Shown here piece after piece: positions 15,988 to 24,952 of a DNA stretch of 64,000 bases; position 1 is the first letter of the stretch, and each line of letters starts with the position of its first letter. The position numbers were made by a program, and so were the translations under genes. The stretch spans positions 3,573-67,572 of the forward strand of contig CAZNOX010000009.1 in the NCBI GenBank assembly GCA_964574875.1. Direction: 5' to 3'. The notes under the pieces were generated by a model. The model did no database searches, had not been told where the DNA came from, and worked only from the letters and a program-made list of their open reading frames with translations. Source of the DNA: DSCS01 sp035391585. GTDB lineage: Bacteria > Macinerneyibacteriota > Macinerneyibacteria > Macinerneyibacteriales > DSCS01.

Positions 15988-16872
15988 ATGGCTAATGTAA
16001 CCATGAAGCAATTGTTGGAGGCCGGGGTCCATTTCGGACATCAGACCAAAAGATGGAACCCTAAGATGAAACCCTATATTTTCGGGGCAAAAAACGGCAT
16101 TCATATTATTGATCTTCAGAAATCCGTCAAGTATATCGAGGAATCCTGTGAAAAATGCAAAGCCATCGTTGAAAACGGCGGTAAAGTTCTTTTCGTCGGC
16201 ACCAAAAAACAAGCCCAGGATGCCATTGAGACAGAAGCTCAGCGCTGCGGCATGCCCTTTGTGAACCACAGATGGCTCGGCGGCATGCTCACCAACTACA
16301 AGACCATCAAACAGCGTGTCCGGTTTTTCAGGCAGCTTGAAGAGATGGAGACCAACGGCGAGATGGAAAAGCTGAGTAAAAAAGATGCCATCAAGACCCG
16401 CAAACAGAAAGAGAAGATGAGTGATGTCTTCCGCGGGATCAAAGATATGGACGATGTGCCCCACGCGGTCTTCGTCGTTGACATCAAAAAAGAGAAAAAT
16501 GCCGTGGCGGAAGCCCAGAAGCTCGGTATTCCGGTCTTCGCACTCATCGACACCAACTGCGATCCCGATGAAGCCGATTACCTCATCCCCGGCAATGATG
16601 ACGCCATCCGTTCCATCAGCCTGATCTCACGGGTCATGGCCGATGCCGTTCTGGACGGGCTGCAGGGCAGCCTGGAAGGGCGCGATGTGAATGAGGACGA
16701 AGCTGTTGAAGAAAAACCCAGGACACGCAAGGCAAAAGCGGAAGCTCCCGTCCAGGCGGAAACCGAAGCTGAAGTCGAAGCTGAGGATGTCCCTGCTCAA
16801 GAGGCTCCCGCTGAGGACGCCCCTGAGGAAGAAGCGGCTGAACCTGCAGACGAGACAAAAGACGAAGAGTAA
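15988..16872 (+). CDS. rpsB: 30S ribosomal protein S2
   Basis: The 294-aa protein has MKQLLEAGVHFGHQTKRWNP at the start, then FGAKNGIHIIDLQK, VLFVGTKKQAQ, HRWLGGMLTNYKTI and FALIDTNCDPD, all standard S2 signatures. An extra C-terminal tail of about 55 residues is rich in Glu, Ala and Pro and likely disordered. The ATG at 15988 with AAGGAGG is chosen over an upstream in-frame start at 15928 that would translate the leader hairpin. It heads the classical rpsB-tsf-pyrH-frr order. Confidence 0.98.
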   Translation: MANVTMKQLLEAGVHFGHQTKRWNPKMKPYIFGAKNGIHIIDLQKSVKYIEESCEKCKAIVENGGKVLFVGTKKQAQDAIETEAQRCGMPFVNHRWLGGMLTNYKTIKQRVRFFRQLEEMETNGEMEKLSKKDAIKTRKQKEKMSDVFRGIKDMDDVPHAVFVVDIKKEKNAVAEAQKLGIPVFALIDTNCDPDEADYLIPGNDDAIRSISLISRVMADAVLDGLQGSLEGRDVNEDEAVEEKPRTRKAKAEAPVQAETEAEVEAEDVPAQEAPAEDAPEEEAAEPADETKDEE

Positions 16873-16904
16873 AGACAACGATATAAAGAGAAGAGGTGAG
16901 GGAG

Positions 16905-17501
16905 ATGGAAATAACAGCTCAAATGGTGAAAGAATTGAGAGATCGCACCGGAGCCGGTATGATGGACTGCAAAAAAGCTCTGTCAGCCGCCGGCGGAGAT
17001 ATGGAAAAAGCGATCGAAGAGCTCCGTAAAAAAGGTTTGGCTTCAGCGGCCAAGAAAGCGGACCGTGAGACTCATGAAGGAAGCGTGGGCGCTTACATCC
17101 ATGCGACGATGAAACTCGGAGTCCTTATCGAAGTCAACTGTGAAACTGATTTTGTGGCCAAGACAGATGATTTTCAGGCCCTGGTGAAAGACCTGGCTAT
17201 GCAGGTGGCCGCTTCGAATCCCCTTGTCGTCTCACGCGAAGAGCTCGACAGCGGGATGATCGAAAAAGAGCGGGAGATCTACCGCGAAAAGATGCTGGCC
17301 GAAGGGAAACCTGAGAACATGGTGGACAAGATCGTCGACGGCATGCTTGAAAAACGGTATTACAAAGATGTCTGCCTTCTGGAACAGGACTTCATCAAAG
17401 ATACCGAGATGACTGTGCAGGATTATATCAATACATTCATCGCGAAATTAGGTGAAAATATTCAGGTGAGGCGGTTTACACGGTATTCGCTGGGAGAATA
17501 A
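16905..17501 (+). CDS. tsf: translation elongation factor Ts (short form)
   Basis: The 198-aa protein has the EF-Ts N-terminal domain (VKELRDRTGAGMMDCKKAL), the EGSVGAYIH strand and the CETDFVAKTDDF loop that contacts EF-Tu. At 198 residues it is the short, Thermus-like form with a single core subdomain rather than the ~280-aa E. coli form. ATG 16905 is preferred over GTG 16896. It recycles EF-Tu-GDP. The stop overlaps the pyrH ATG by one base (TAATG). Confidence 0.97.
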   Translation: MEITAQMVKELRDRTGAGMMDCKKALSAAGGDMEKAIEELRKKGLASAAKKADRETHEGSVGAYIHATMKLGVLIEVNCETDFVAKTDDFQALVKDLAMQVAASNPLVVSREELDSGMIEKEREIYREKMLAEGKPENMVDKIVDGMLEKRYYKDVCLLEQDFIKDTEMTVQDYINTFIAKLGENIQVRRFTRYSLGE

Positions 17502-18202
17502 TGGTCTCGCGCATACTGCTGAAGCTGAGCGGTGAATTACTGTCTGAAAAAGAGGGCTTCGGGATCAACCCCGAAGCCCTCTCACGTATCACACTGGAAA
17601 TCAAGGAACTCCATGACCGGGGCCTCTCTATAGGCCTTGTCATCGGCGGCGGGAATATCTTCCGCGGCCGTTCTCTCATCAAGGATTTAAAATTTTCCCC
17701 GCCGAAAGCCCATCATATGGGAATGGTGGCCACAATCATCAACGGCATCGCCCTGGAGACGGCTCTCAACGAGGCCGGATGCCCCGCTCTTCATTACAGT
17801 GCGTTCCCTGTGGGGACATTTTCCAGGCCTTATGACCGGGACAGTGTCCTCAGCGGCTTGAACGATCATGTGGTCATCATGACCGGAGGCACAGGAAATC
17901 CTTATTTCAGTACGGATACAGCCGCAGCCCTGAGAGCCGCAGAGACCGGAGCGGAGATCCTGGTCAAAGCCACAAAAGTCGACGGTGTCTATGACAAGGA
18001 TCCTGTCCGATATCCCGAAGCTGTCCGGTATGACTCCATCACTTATGAGGAGTACCTCCGGCAGCATCTGGAAGTCATGGATCTGAGCGCTGTCTCATTG
18101 TGCCGGGATCAAAAGATCCCCATTCTTGTTTTTGATTTTTCACAAAGAGGAAACCTGAAAAAAGTGTTGACCGGGGATCTGCCCCATACGGTCATCCGGT
18201 AA
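17501..18202 (+). CDS. pyrH: UMP kinase
   Basis: The 233-aa amino-acid-kinase-fold protein has LLKLSGELLSEKEGFGI at the N-terminus, VIGGGNIFRG for phosphate binding, TGGTGNPYFSTDTAAALRA centrally and ATKVDGVYDKDP. It phosphorylates UMP to UDP with ATP and is usually hexameric and regulated by UTP and GTP. It shares one base with tsf and is followed by frr after 29 bp, matching the conserved order. Confidence 0.97.
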   Translation: MVSRILLKLSGELLSEKEGFGINPEALSRITLEIKELHDRGLSIGLVIGGGNIFRGRSLIKDLKFSPPKAHHMGMVATIINGIALETALNEAGCPALHYSAFPVGTFSRPYDRDSVLSGLNDHVVIMTGGTGNPYFSTDTAAALRAAETGAEILVKATKVDGVYDKDPVRYPEAVRYDSITYEEYLRQHLEVMDLSAVSLCRDQKIPILVFDFSQRGNLKKVLTGDLPHTVIR

Positions 18203-18231
18203 GTGTTTCAATCGGAAAGGAGAGTGATCTC

Positions 18232-18789
18232 ATGGACCATGCGGCATTAAAAGAAGGCAGGCAGAAGATGGAGAAGACACTGGATGTCTTGAGGGATGAA
18301 TTGCACAGTGTGCGCACCGGGCGGGCCTCAGCGTCCCTCCTGGACAACATCACAGTGGACTATTACGGTACGCCCACTCCCGTGACGCAGATCGCTACGG
18401 TCAATGTCCCGGAACCCCGGAGCATCACCATCTCCCCCTGGGACGTCTCCATTATCGCAGCCATCGAAAAGGCTATCCTCACGTCCAACCTGGGATTGAA
18501 CCCGGCTAACGACGGGAAGATGATCCGTGTCCCTGTTCCCCCTCTTTCCGAGGAGAGGCGTAAAGACCTGGTCAAAGTCATCAAGAAGATGGCTGAAGAT
18601 ACAAAGATCGCTTTGCGTAACATCCGCCGTGATGAGAACGAGAAGATCAAGACACAAAAGAAGGACGGCGATATCCCCGAGGATATGGAGAAGAAACTTT
18701 TGGATGAGATCCAGAAAGTCACAGACGAGTTTGTCCACAAAGTCGATGATGTGGTGAATAAAAAAGAAGCTGAAATCATGGAGGTCTGA
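18232..18789 (+). CDS. frr: ribosome recycling factor
   Basis: The 185-aa protein has the three-helix domain I motif DELHSVRTGRAS and the domain II strand YYGTPTPVTQIATV. PEPRSITISPWD and SEERRKDLVKVIKKMAEDTK follow. Length and sequence are typical. With EF-G it splits post-termination ribosomes. AAAGGAGAG precedes the ATG. Confidence 0.97.
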   Translation: MDHAALKEGRQKMEKTLDVLRDELHSVRTGRASASLLDNITVDYYGTPTPVTQIATVNVPEPRSITISPWDVSIIAAIEKAILTSNLGLNPANDGKMIRVPVPPLSEERRKDLVKVIKKMAEDTKIALRNIRRDENEKIKTQKKDGDIPEDMEKKLLDEIQKVTDEFVHKVDDVVNKKEAEIMEV

Positions 18790-18790
18790 T

Positions 18791-19486
18791 GTGTCTTTTC
18801 CGGCTCCGCGCCATGTAGCCATTATCATGGACGGCAACGGGCGATGGGCCAGGAAACGCTTGCTGCCCCGTACCTTCGGACATAAGAAAGGGGTGGAGAC
18901 ACTCCGGTCCATTGTCCGTGCAGCAGCGGAAAAAGGCATCGAGGTCCTCACCGTTTTTGCTTTTTCCAAGGAAAACTGGAAACGACCGGAGAAAGAAGTC
19001 AAAGCCCTTATGCATCTTTTTGTCGAGACATTGGAAAAAGAGATCCCTGAACTGACGAAAAACAAGGTGCGTCTCCGTTTTATCGGAGACCGCTCCTCTC
19101 TGGGCCGGGAGGTCACGGAGAAGATGACACTGGCTGAAGTCCAGACGAAAGAGAATGAGGGGCTCACACTGGTGGTGGCCCTCAACTACAGCGGACGAGA
19201 TGATATCCTCCGCGCTGCTCAGGCTCTTGTGGAACAGAACGCCGACGGAACTGCTCTGGATGAAGAACTTTTCACCTCTTTTCTCGATACACGGGGCCTT
19301 CCCGACCCGGACCTCATTATCCGGACCGGGGGAGAGAACCGCATATCCAATTTTCTTCTCTGGCAGGGGGCCTACAGTGAGTTTTACTCCACCGCGGCCT
19401 ACTGGCCCGATTTTGATCAGAAGGAATTTGAAAAGGCCCTGAAAGCGTATGCCCGACGGGAACGGCGGTTCGGAGGATTGGGATGA
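18791..19486 (+). CDS. uppS: isoprenyl transferase (undecaprenyl diphosphate synthase)
   Basis: The 231-aa cis-prenyltransferase has HVAIIMDGNGRWA with the catalytic Asp near residue 14. It also has GHKKGVETLR, TVFAFSKENWKRP, ALNYSGRDDI and the C-terminal PDLIIRTGGENRISNFLLWQ and YWPDFD motifs. It makes the C55 lipid carrier for cell wall and LPS synthesis. GTG at 18791 is the start, with GGAGGT about 6 nt upstream in the end of frr. It overlaps cdsA by 4 bp. Confidence 0.96.
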   Translation: MSFPAPRHVAIIMDGNGRWARKRLLPRTFGHKKGVETLRSIVRAAAEKGIEVLTVFAFSKENWKRPEKEVKALMHLFVETLEKEIPELTKNKVRLRFIGDRSSLGREVTEKMTLAEVQTKENEGLTLVVALNYSGRDDILRAAQALVEQNADGTALDEELFTSFLDTRGLPDPDLIIRTGGENRISNFLLWQGAYSEFYSTAAYWPDFDQKEFEKALKAYARRERRFGGLG

Positions 19487-20274
19487 AACTGCTCCAGAGA
19501 AGCCTTGTGGCTTTGATCGGGATCCCCCTCCTGCTTTTCGTCGCCCAGACGGCTCTGCCCGCAATCTGGCTGGCCTTTGCCCTCCTTGTGGGAGGAATCT
19601 CACTGATGGAACTTTTACGGATGTTCCGTATCCGCTCACTGCTGCATTTTCTTTTTTCATTTGCAGCGCTGACGGCAGGGTTCGGCTTCCTTTACCTGGG
19701 GAAAAGCCTCATGCTGCCCCTGACGGCCTTTTCCATGGGGCTTGCCGTGACAGAAGTCATCATGTTCAATGATGAGAAAAAGCAGGATATGAGGCGTTTT
19801 CTGGTCACTCTCATGAGTACCCTCTACATCACTGTCTTCTGGGGTCATTTCATTCTTTTGAAAAAAATTCCCGGCGGACGTCTGCACTGGGCTCTTCTCC
19901 TTTTTGTGCTGGTCTGGGTCATCGACAGTGCCGCTTATTTTATCGGGATGGCCCTGGGGAAACGGCGAGGAGTTCTGGCTGTCTCTCCCAGGAAATCCGT
20001 TGCCGGGTTTCTGGGAGGGCTGATCCTTCCTCTTGCCCTGGCTCCTCTCTTTTCACATTTTTCCGGATGGCCCCTGTGGAGAGGGTTTCTCATTGTGGGA
20101 CTCATGGGTGTCGTGGTCCAGGCCGGGGATCTTGTGGAGTCCTTGCTGAAACGCTATGCCGGCGTGAAGGATTCCGGAGCCCTTCTCGGAGCTCACGGCG
20201 GGATCTTTGACCGATTTGATTCATTGATATTTTCCCTCCCCGTCTATTACGGGGTGGTTGTGTTTTTTTTATAA
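19483..20274 (+). CDS. cdsA: phosphatidate cytidylyltransferase
   Basis: The 263-aa polytopic membrane protein has about seven predicted helices. The diagnostic C-terminal CdsA motif is KDSGALLGAHGGIFDRFDSL, with DSAAYFIG and SPRKSVAGFLGG upstream. It makes CDP-diacylglycerol from phosphatidate and CTP for phospholipid synthesis. It overlaps uppS by ATGA, the normal pairing. The expected downstream dxr or rseP gene is absent; a SpoVG-like gene follows instead. Confidence 0.95.
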   Translation: MKLLQRSLVALIGIPLLLFVAQTALPAIWLAFALLVGGISLMELLRMFRIRSLLHFLFSFAALTAGFGFLYLGKSLMLPLTAFSMGLAVTEVIMFNDEKKQDMRRFLVTLMSTLYITVFWGHFILLKKIPGGRLHWALLLFVLVWVIDSAAYFIGMALGKRRGVLAVSPRKSVAGFLGGLILPLALAPLFSHFSGWPLWRGFLIVGLMGVVVQAGDLVESLLKRYAGVKDSGALLGAHGGIFDRFDSLIFSLPVYYGVVVFFL

Positions 20275-20301
20275 AGACAAAAAAGAAAGGATGTTAAGCT
20301 T

Positions 20302-20676
20302 ATGACACAAATACTTTTCTGGATATTGCTGCCGGTATCAGCCGGGCTTGTCTTTTATGCCCGTCATCTTCAAAAAAAGATCTCTTTGTGCGCCCAGAGG
20401 AAAACGTTGCGTGCTGACCAGGCTGATATCGTCGTGACAAAGACACTGGATAACGGGAACATCAAAGCTTTTGTCACCGTCAAGATCTCGGATACCGTGC
20501 TTCTCAAGGATATCAGGATCATCAATGACGGAGAGAAGAATGAAGAGAAACTCCGTATCGAAGTCCCTGTCCGGATCACCAAAAAAGGGCATATGATGGA
20601 TATTTACCAGTTTATTGACAATGACTTTAAAAAGAAGCTTTTTGATTCCATCATGAGAAAATTCAAAAGTCTCTGA
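20302..20676 (+). CDS. membrane-anchored SpoVG-like domain protein
   Basis: The 124-aa product starts with one hydrophobic helix (about residues 4-20) and a short basic linker. Residues 42-122 resemble a SpoVG domain: NIKAFVTVKISDTVLLKDIRII, a variable segment, then PVRITKKGHMMDIYQFI and a C-terminal helix. Classical SpoVG proteins are soluble 85-100-aa nucleic-acid-binding proteins without a membrane segment. The assignment is from pattern resemblance and not certain. The gene lies 27 bp after cdsA and 47 bp before the decarboxylase gene. Confidence 0.6.
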   Translation: MTQILFWILLPVSAGLVFYARHLQKKISLCAQRKTLRADQADIVVTKTLDNGNIKAFVTVKISDTVLLKDIRIINDGEKNEEKLRIEVPVRITKKGHMMDIYQFIDNDFKKKLFDSIMRKFKSL

Positions 20677-20723
20677 TCCCGGAAGGGAGTCGGGCCTGAC
20701 AGGCATAACGGGAAGGAATCGGG

Positions 20724-22646
20724 ATGAATTACAAAGTCTTGGTCATCGAAGTCAATGAGGAGTTCCGGACAGAAGCCAGACGGGAGCTGTTAAGACGCGG
20801 GCTTGCCGTGAGAGATTGCGACAACCTGGAAGAGGGCATGGCTGCTCTCCGCGAAGACGGCGATATCCAGGTGGTCCTTGTGAACTGGAGATCCAGGAAA
20901 AGCAAAACCTCTCAGGGAACGGATATCGAAGGGGAGGTCATCTTTCACGAGATCCTCAAAGTCCGTTTTGAAGTGAACGTCTTTCTTTTCACAAAGGAGA
21001 AGGACCCCCGGAAAATAGGCGGAAAAGGGCTCATCACCGGCTACTTCTACAAAGATGACCGGGATTATGATGATATGTACCGGAAGATAACAGCCGTGGT
21101 CAAGGAAAAGCAGCAGGCGCCTTTTTTTGAAGAACTGGTCCGGTACGCCTCAAAAAGCAACGATTCCTGGCATACCCCGGGCCACTCTTCAGGGGATTCG
21201 GTGAAGCATTCTCCCTGGGTCAGCGACTATTACGAGTTTTTCGGCCATAACATGTTTGCCTCGGACATCTCTGTCTCTGTTCCCGCCCTGGACTCTCTTC
21301 TGGACCCTAAGCCCGAAGGAGTCATCAGTAAAGCCCAGGAGCTGGCTGCACGGGCGTTCCGGTCAAAGAGGACATATTTCGTGACCAACGGGACCTCCAC
21401 CTCAAACAAGATCCTGCTCCAGACATTGCTCAAACCCGGTGAGGCGATCCTTCTGGATCGAAATTGTCATAAATCTGTTCATTACGGCATCATCGCCGCA
21501 GGGGCTGAGCCGGTCTACCTGATCCCGTCAGTGAACAATGAATACGGGATCTTCGGGCCCATTCCCAAAAAGAGGCTTTATGCCACCATGGATCGGGCCC
21601 TGGACGCGGGGAAAAAACTCAAAGCCATGATCCTGACCAACTGCACCTATGACGGACTGATCTATGACCTGGAAGAGATCATCGCTGAAGCCCATAAACG
21701 GGGGCTCAAAGTCATTATCGACGAAGCCTGGTTCGGATATGCCAATTTCCACCCGGCCTTTTACCCCTGCGCCATGGCTGCAGGGGCCGATTACGCCACC
21801 CAGTCCACACACAAGACCATGAGTGCCTTCAGTCAGTCTTCGATGATCCATGTGAACGATCCCGACTTTGAATCCATTGAGGATTTTTTCATGGAGAATT
21901 ATATGCTTTACAGTTCCACATCTCCCGGTTATCCCATGATCGCTTCTCTGGATGTGGCGCGTAAGCAGATGGTCATGGAAGGATACCGCCTTCTCTCCAA
22001 TGCTCTGCAGCTTGCCGAAGACCTCAGGGAGGCTGTGAACTCTTTGGACGGCTTCAGGACCCTGGAAGCTGAAGACCTGATCTCTGAGGAGCTGAAGGGG
22101 GACGGGATCCGGCTGGACCGGACCAAGGTCACCGTAGACATCACCCAAAGCGGGTATTCCAACAAGAAACTGGAGCATCTCCTCCTTAATGAATATGGGA
22201 TCCAGGTAGAGAAGACCACCTTCAACACCATGACTTTTCTCATCACCATCGGGACCACCCGCTCCAAGATCAACAGGCTTTTCCTCGCTCTGGAAGCTCT
22301 TTCCAAACGCAAGGGGACAAGCGGAGTCCTCCGCCCTGCAGAGCCTTTGCAGCTTGTGCTCTCGGAGATGAGATATCTTCCCCGGCATGCCTTTTACTGC
22401 GACGGGGTTTTCGCCCCGGTCCAGAAGTGTGACGGCCGTATCGCCGCGGGGATGGTGGTCCCCTATCCTCCGGGGATCCCCATCCTGGTGCCCGGACAGA
22501 TCATCACCAGGGAGATCATTACCTATCTGTCAGCGCTTTTTGAAAAGGGTGTGGAGATCCACGGGATGCAGGACGGGTTCATCAATATCCTGACCCCTGA
22601 AGAAGAGGCGGAGCTGGCCCGCCGGGGATGGGCCATATCCTCCTGA
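20724..22646 (+). CDS. Orn/Lys/Arg-type PLP amino-acid decarboxylase
   Basis: The 640-aa protein has a response-regulator-like N-terminal wing domain (1-130, MNYKVLVIEVNEEFRTEARRE). The fold-type I core follows, with SWHTPGHSSGDS, YFVTNGTSTSNKI, IIDEAWFG (Asp333) and the PLP lysine K364 in STHKTMSAFSQ. A C-terminal domain carries GVVPYPPGIP-like residues (MVVPYPPGIPILVPG). It belongs to the bacterial inducible arginine, lysine or ornithine decarboxylases but is shorter than the ~715-755-aa E. coli enzymes. The exact substrate cannot be set. The following NhaC-type antiporter gene, 9 bp on, suggests a joint role in pH or polyamine homeostasis. Confidence 0.9.
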   Translation: MNYKVLVIEVNEEFRTEARRELLRRGLAVRDCDNLEEGMAALREDGDIQVVLVNWRSRKSKTSQGTDIEGEVIFHEILKVRFEVNVFLFTKEKDPRKIGGKGLITGYFYKDDRDYDDMYRKITAVVKEKQQAPFFEELVRYASKSNDSWHTPGHSSGDSVKHSPWVSDYYEFFGHNMFASDISVSVPALDSLLDPKPEGVISKAQELAARAFRSKRTYFVTNGTSTSNKILLQTLLKPGEAILLDRNCHKSVHYGIIAAGAEPVYLIPSVNNEYGIFGPIPKKRLYATMDRALDAGKKLKAMILTNCTYDGLIYDLEEIIAEAHKRGLKVIIDEAWFGYANFHPAFYPCAMAAGADYATQSTHKTMSAFSQSSMIHVNDPDFESIEDFFMENYMLYSSTSPGYPMIASLDVARKQMVMEGYRLLSNALQLAEDLREAVNSLDGFRTLEAEDLISEELKGDGIRLDRTKVTVDITQSGYSNKKLEHLLLNEYGIQVEKTTFNTMTFLITIGTTRSKINRLFLALEALSKRKGTSGVLRPAEPLQLVLSEMRYLPRHAFYCDGVFAPVQKCDGRIAAGMVVPYPPGIPILVPGQIITREIITYLSALFEKGVEIHGMQDGFINILTPEEEAELARRGWAISS

Positions 22647-22655
22647 GGAGACGAC

Positions 22656-24125
22656 TTGCTGCAGACCCTGGTTTCGCTTATCCCGACAATTGTCACTATC
22701 CTCGTTGCTTATAAGAGTCGGAAAGTCTGGCTTGCCCTCTTCTGCGGTATCGTCTCGGGAGGACTTCTTTACGGCCGGGGAGCGGGGATCGTTCTCACCA
22801 CAGGACGTTATCTCATCTCCGGCTTTACAGACCCGGAAAGGCTGAAGATCACCTTTTTTGTCCTCATGGTCGCCGGAATGCTCCATGTCATGGCGAAAAC
22901 GGGGGCCAACCTCAAATTCGGTCTCACTGTGGGGAAAAGACTCCCGGGGCCGAGGACAGCCCGGCTCGCTGCTGTGGGAGTCAGTTCTCTTCTCTTCTTC
23001 GATGATTATGCCAATGTCCTCATCGCTGGAGCCTCCATGCGCCCTGTCATGGAGCGTCACCGGATCTCCCCGGCCATGCTCGCCTACTTTACAGATGTCA
23101 TGGCTGCCCTGGCCTCGGTGGTCCTGATCTCCACCTGGGCGGCCTTTGAAGTCTCCCTCATCGGGGGAGCCCTGAAGGAAGCGAAGAGCGGGATGTCGGG
23201 GATGGAAGTCTTCCTTTCAGCTGTGCCCTACCACATCTTCACGTTTTTCAATATCTTTCTTGTCCTGCTTGTGGCGTTCAGCGGAAAGTGGTTCGGTATT
23301 CGGAAAAGGGAGCGCCACAGGGTCCTGAAAGCCGAAGCTCCGGGAGACCGGGCCCGCAGGAGGGATATGGTGATCCCGATCACCGCTTTAGTGGGGGTCT
23401 CCTTTTTCGGAATGACCGGATTGGGATGGCTTCATCTCCCGGCGGGGACTCCGCCCTCTCTCATGGCGCTCTTCGGCGCAGCTCCGGTCATCGATGCCCT
23501 CAACCTTGGCGTGGTCACGGCAGCTTTTTTGCTGGGGCTTCTCATGCTCAGGGACAGGGTCATGACATGGACAGAGTTTTCCGTCTCTTTCAGTGAAGGG
23601 GTGAAGACCATGTGGCCCACAGGACTCGTCATCATCCTGGCGAGGGGGCTGGAGATGACAGCGGGAGATCTTGAGACTGGGAGGCATATGGCGGATCTCT
23701 TCAGGGGGCTCATGCAGCCTGGTTTTATTCCGGCGGTGATCTTTGTCATCGCCGCTCTGGTCACAGTGGCCAGCGGCTTTTCCTGGAGTTCCATGGCCCT
23801 GATCATGCCCATCGCTGTCCAGATGGCGCTTCCCGCAGGAGAGACAGTCCTCTTCGGAGCTGTGGCTGCCACGATCTCCGGAGCCATCTGCGGTGCTCAG
23901 ATGATCCCCTATTCGGACAAATCGGTGATGACCGCCGCAGCCTGCGGGATCACGCCCCTCTATCACGTCAAAACACAGTCTCCTCAGATCTTCCTGACGT
24001 CGCTCACCGCCCTGGGCGGGTTTTTAGCCTTGGGGGCCGGTGCGCCTCTGGCTCTGGTCATCCCGGGGGGATTTCTGGCCCTTCTCGCACTCCATTTCTT
24101 TTTTGCCAGGCCCTTTTCCTCCTGA
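22656..24125 (+). CDS. NhaC-type Na+/H+ antiporter family membrane protein
   Basis: The 489-aa protein has about eleven hydrophobic segments. NhaC/IT-superfamily features include LLFFDDYANVLIAGASMRPVM, VLISTWAAFEVSLIGG, ASGFSWSSMALIMP and GAICGAQMIPYSDKSVMTAAA. Members exchange Na+ for H+, or in related branches carry amino-acid or dicarboxylate antiport. TTG at 22656 is taken as start because GAGGAG lies 8 nt upstream and the first helix begins at once. Close linkage to the decarboxylase raises the possibility that it is a substrate/product exchanger instead. Confidence 0.8.
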   Translation: MLQTLVSLIPTIVTILVAYKSRKVWLALFCGIVSGGLLYGRGAGIVLTTGRYLISGFTDPERLKITFFVLMVAGMLHVMAKTGANLKFGLTVGKRLPGPRTARLAAVGVSSLLFFDDYANVLIAGASMRPVMERHRISPAMLAYFTDVMAALASVVLISTWAAFEVSLIGGALKEAKSGMSGMEVFLSAVPYHIFTFFNIFLVLLVAFSGKWFGIRKRERHRVLKAEAPGDRARRRDMVIPITALVGVSFFGMTGLGWLHLPAGTPPSLMALFGAAPVIDALNLGVVTAAFLLGLLMLRDRVMTWTEFSVSFSEGVKTMWPTGLVIILARGLEMTAGDLETGRHMADLFRGLMQPGFIPAVIFVIAALVTVASGFSWSSMALIMPIAVQMALPAGETVLFGAVAATISGAICGAQMIPYSDKSVMTAAACGITPLYHVKTQSPQIFLTSLTALGGFLALGAGAPLALVIPGGFLALLALHFFFARPFSS

Positions 24126-24169
24126 CCGGCAGAAGACAATTCTACGCTTCACGAAGCTTTTGATTTCTG

Positions 24170-24198
24170 TTGACAATGGGGGTCTTGTGTCTTATGTT
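24170..24198 (+). promoter_or_regulatory. sigma70-type promoter for the ATPase/2-oxoacid oxidoreductase operon
   Basis: TTGACA (24170-24175), 17 nt, TATGTT (24193-24198), about 22 nt before the ATG at 24221. It opens a tight five-gene run ending at 27544. Confidence 0.7.
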
Positions 24199-24220
24199 AA
24201 TCGGGTAAGGGGGTCAATGT

Positions 24221-24919
24221 ATGGACAAGCGCATCTTCATCTTTTCCGGCTACTACGGGAGCGGGAAGACGGAAGTTGCCACCAATTTTGCCCTCTTTCT
24301 CAAAAAGGATCATGAGCATGTGGCCATCGCCGACATGGATGTGGTCAACCCCTATTTCAGAAGCCGTGATAAAGAACTCTTTTTCAAAGACCGGGGCATC
24401 GATCTTATCGCTCCGCCGGAACGCATCAATGCAGCCGACCTTCCCACCATTACCGCATCCATCGGGGGAATGGTCGAGAATCAGAAATACAAGGTCGTCC
24501 TGGATATGGGCGGAGATGATGTGGGGACCATCCCCCTGGGGAGCATCCGGAAAAGGATAGAGGCTGTGGGAGGATATGAGATGTTTATCATCGCCAATCT
24601 GAACCGCCCCTTTACCCGGGATTCCGAAGGAATCGTCCGGATGGCTGCTCTCATTGAAAAGATGAGTGATATCCACCCCACAGCCATGATCTCCAATACC
24701 CATATGAAAGAATTCACAGACAGGGAGATGATCCTCAGAGGAGCTGAGCAGTGCTCAGAGGCGGCCCGCCGCTTGAAGATCCCTCTGGCGTTCATCACCG
24801 TCCCTGCCTTTCTTGATGAAAAACCCTTCAGAGAAACGCTCACCAGCCGCTTTGAAGGGGATGTCTTTCCATTACAACTGTTTTACCATACTCCCTGGGA
24901 AGAGGATACCGCTCCCTGA
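24221..24919 (+). CDS. P-loop (MinD/CobQ-like) ATPase linked to 2-oxoacid oxidoreductase genes
   Basis: The 232-aa protein begins with MDKRIFIFSGYYGSGKTE, a Walker A loop at residues 10-18. ADMDVVNPYFRSR and VVLDMGGDDVGT follow, resembling the switch motifs of SIMIBI-class NTPases of the MinD/CobQ/ArsA type. Nothing indicates DNA or membrane binding. It is the first gene after a good promoter and precedes the four oxidoreductase subunits by 33 bp. Assembly, Fe-S maturation or regulation of that complex is possible but unproven. Confidence 0.7.
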   Translation: MDKRIFIFSGYYGSGKTEVATNFALFLKKDHEHVAIADMDVVNPYFRSRDKELFFKDRGIDLIAPPERINAADLPTITASIGGMVENQKYKVVLDMGGDDVGTIPLGSIRKRIEAVGGYEMFIIANLNRPFTRDSEGIVRMAALIEKMSDIHPTAMISNTHMKEFTDREMILRGAEQCSEAARRLKIPLAFITVPAFLDEKPFRETLTSRFEGDVFPLQLFYHTPWEEDTAP

Positions 24920-24952
24920 ACCAGGAGTAACAGATGAGGAGGTGTTGATTTA

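Noticed and set aside
20682..20722. ATCCCG/CGGGAT arms before the decarboxylase gene as a riboswitch
   Set aside because: Short arms, no further conserved structure, and no known regulator motif recognised.
24142..24162. Small hairpin GCTT-CACG-AAGC followed by TTTT after the antiporter gene
   Set aside because: A 4-bp stem is too weak to call a terminator.
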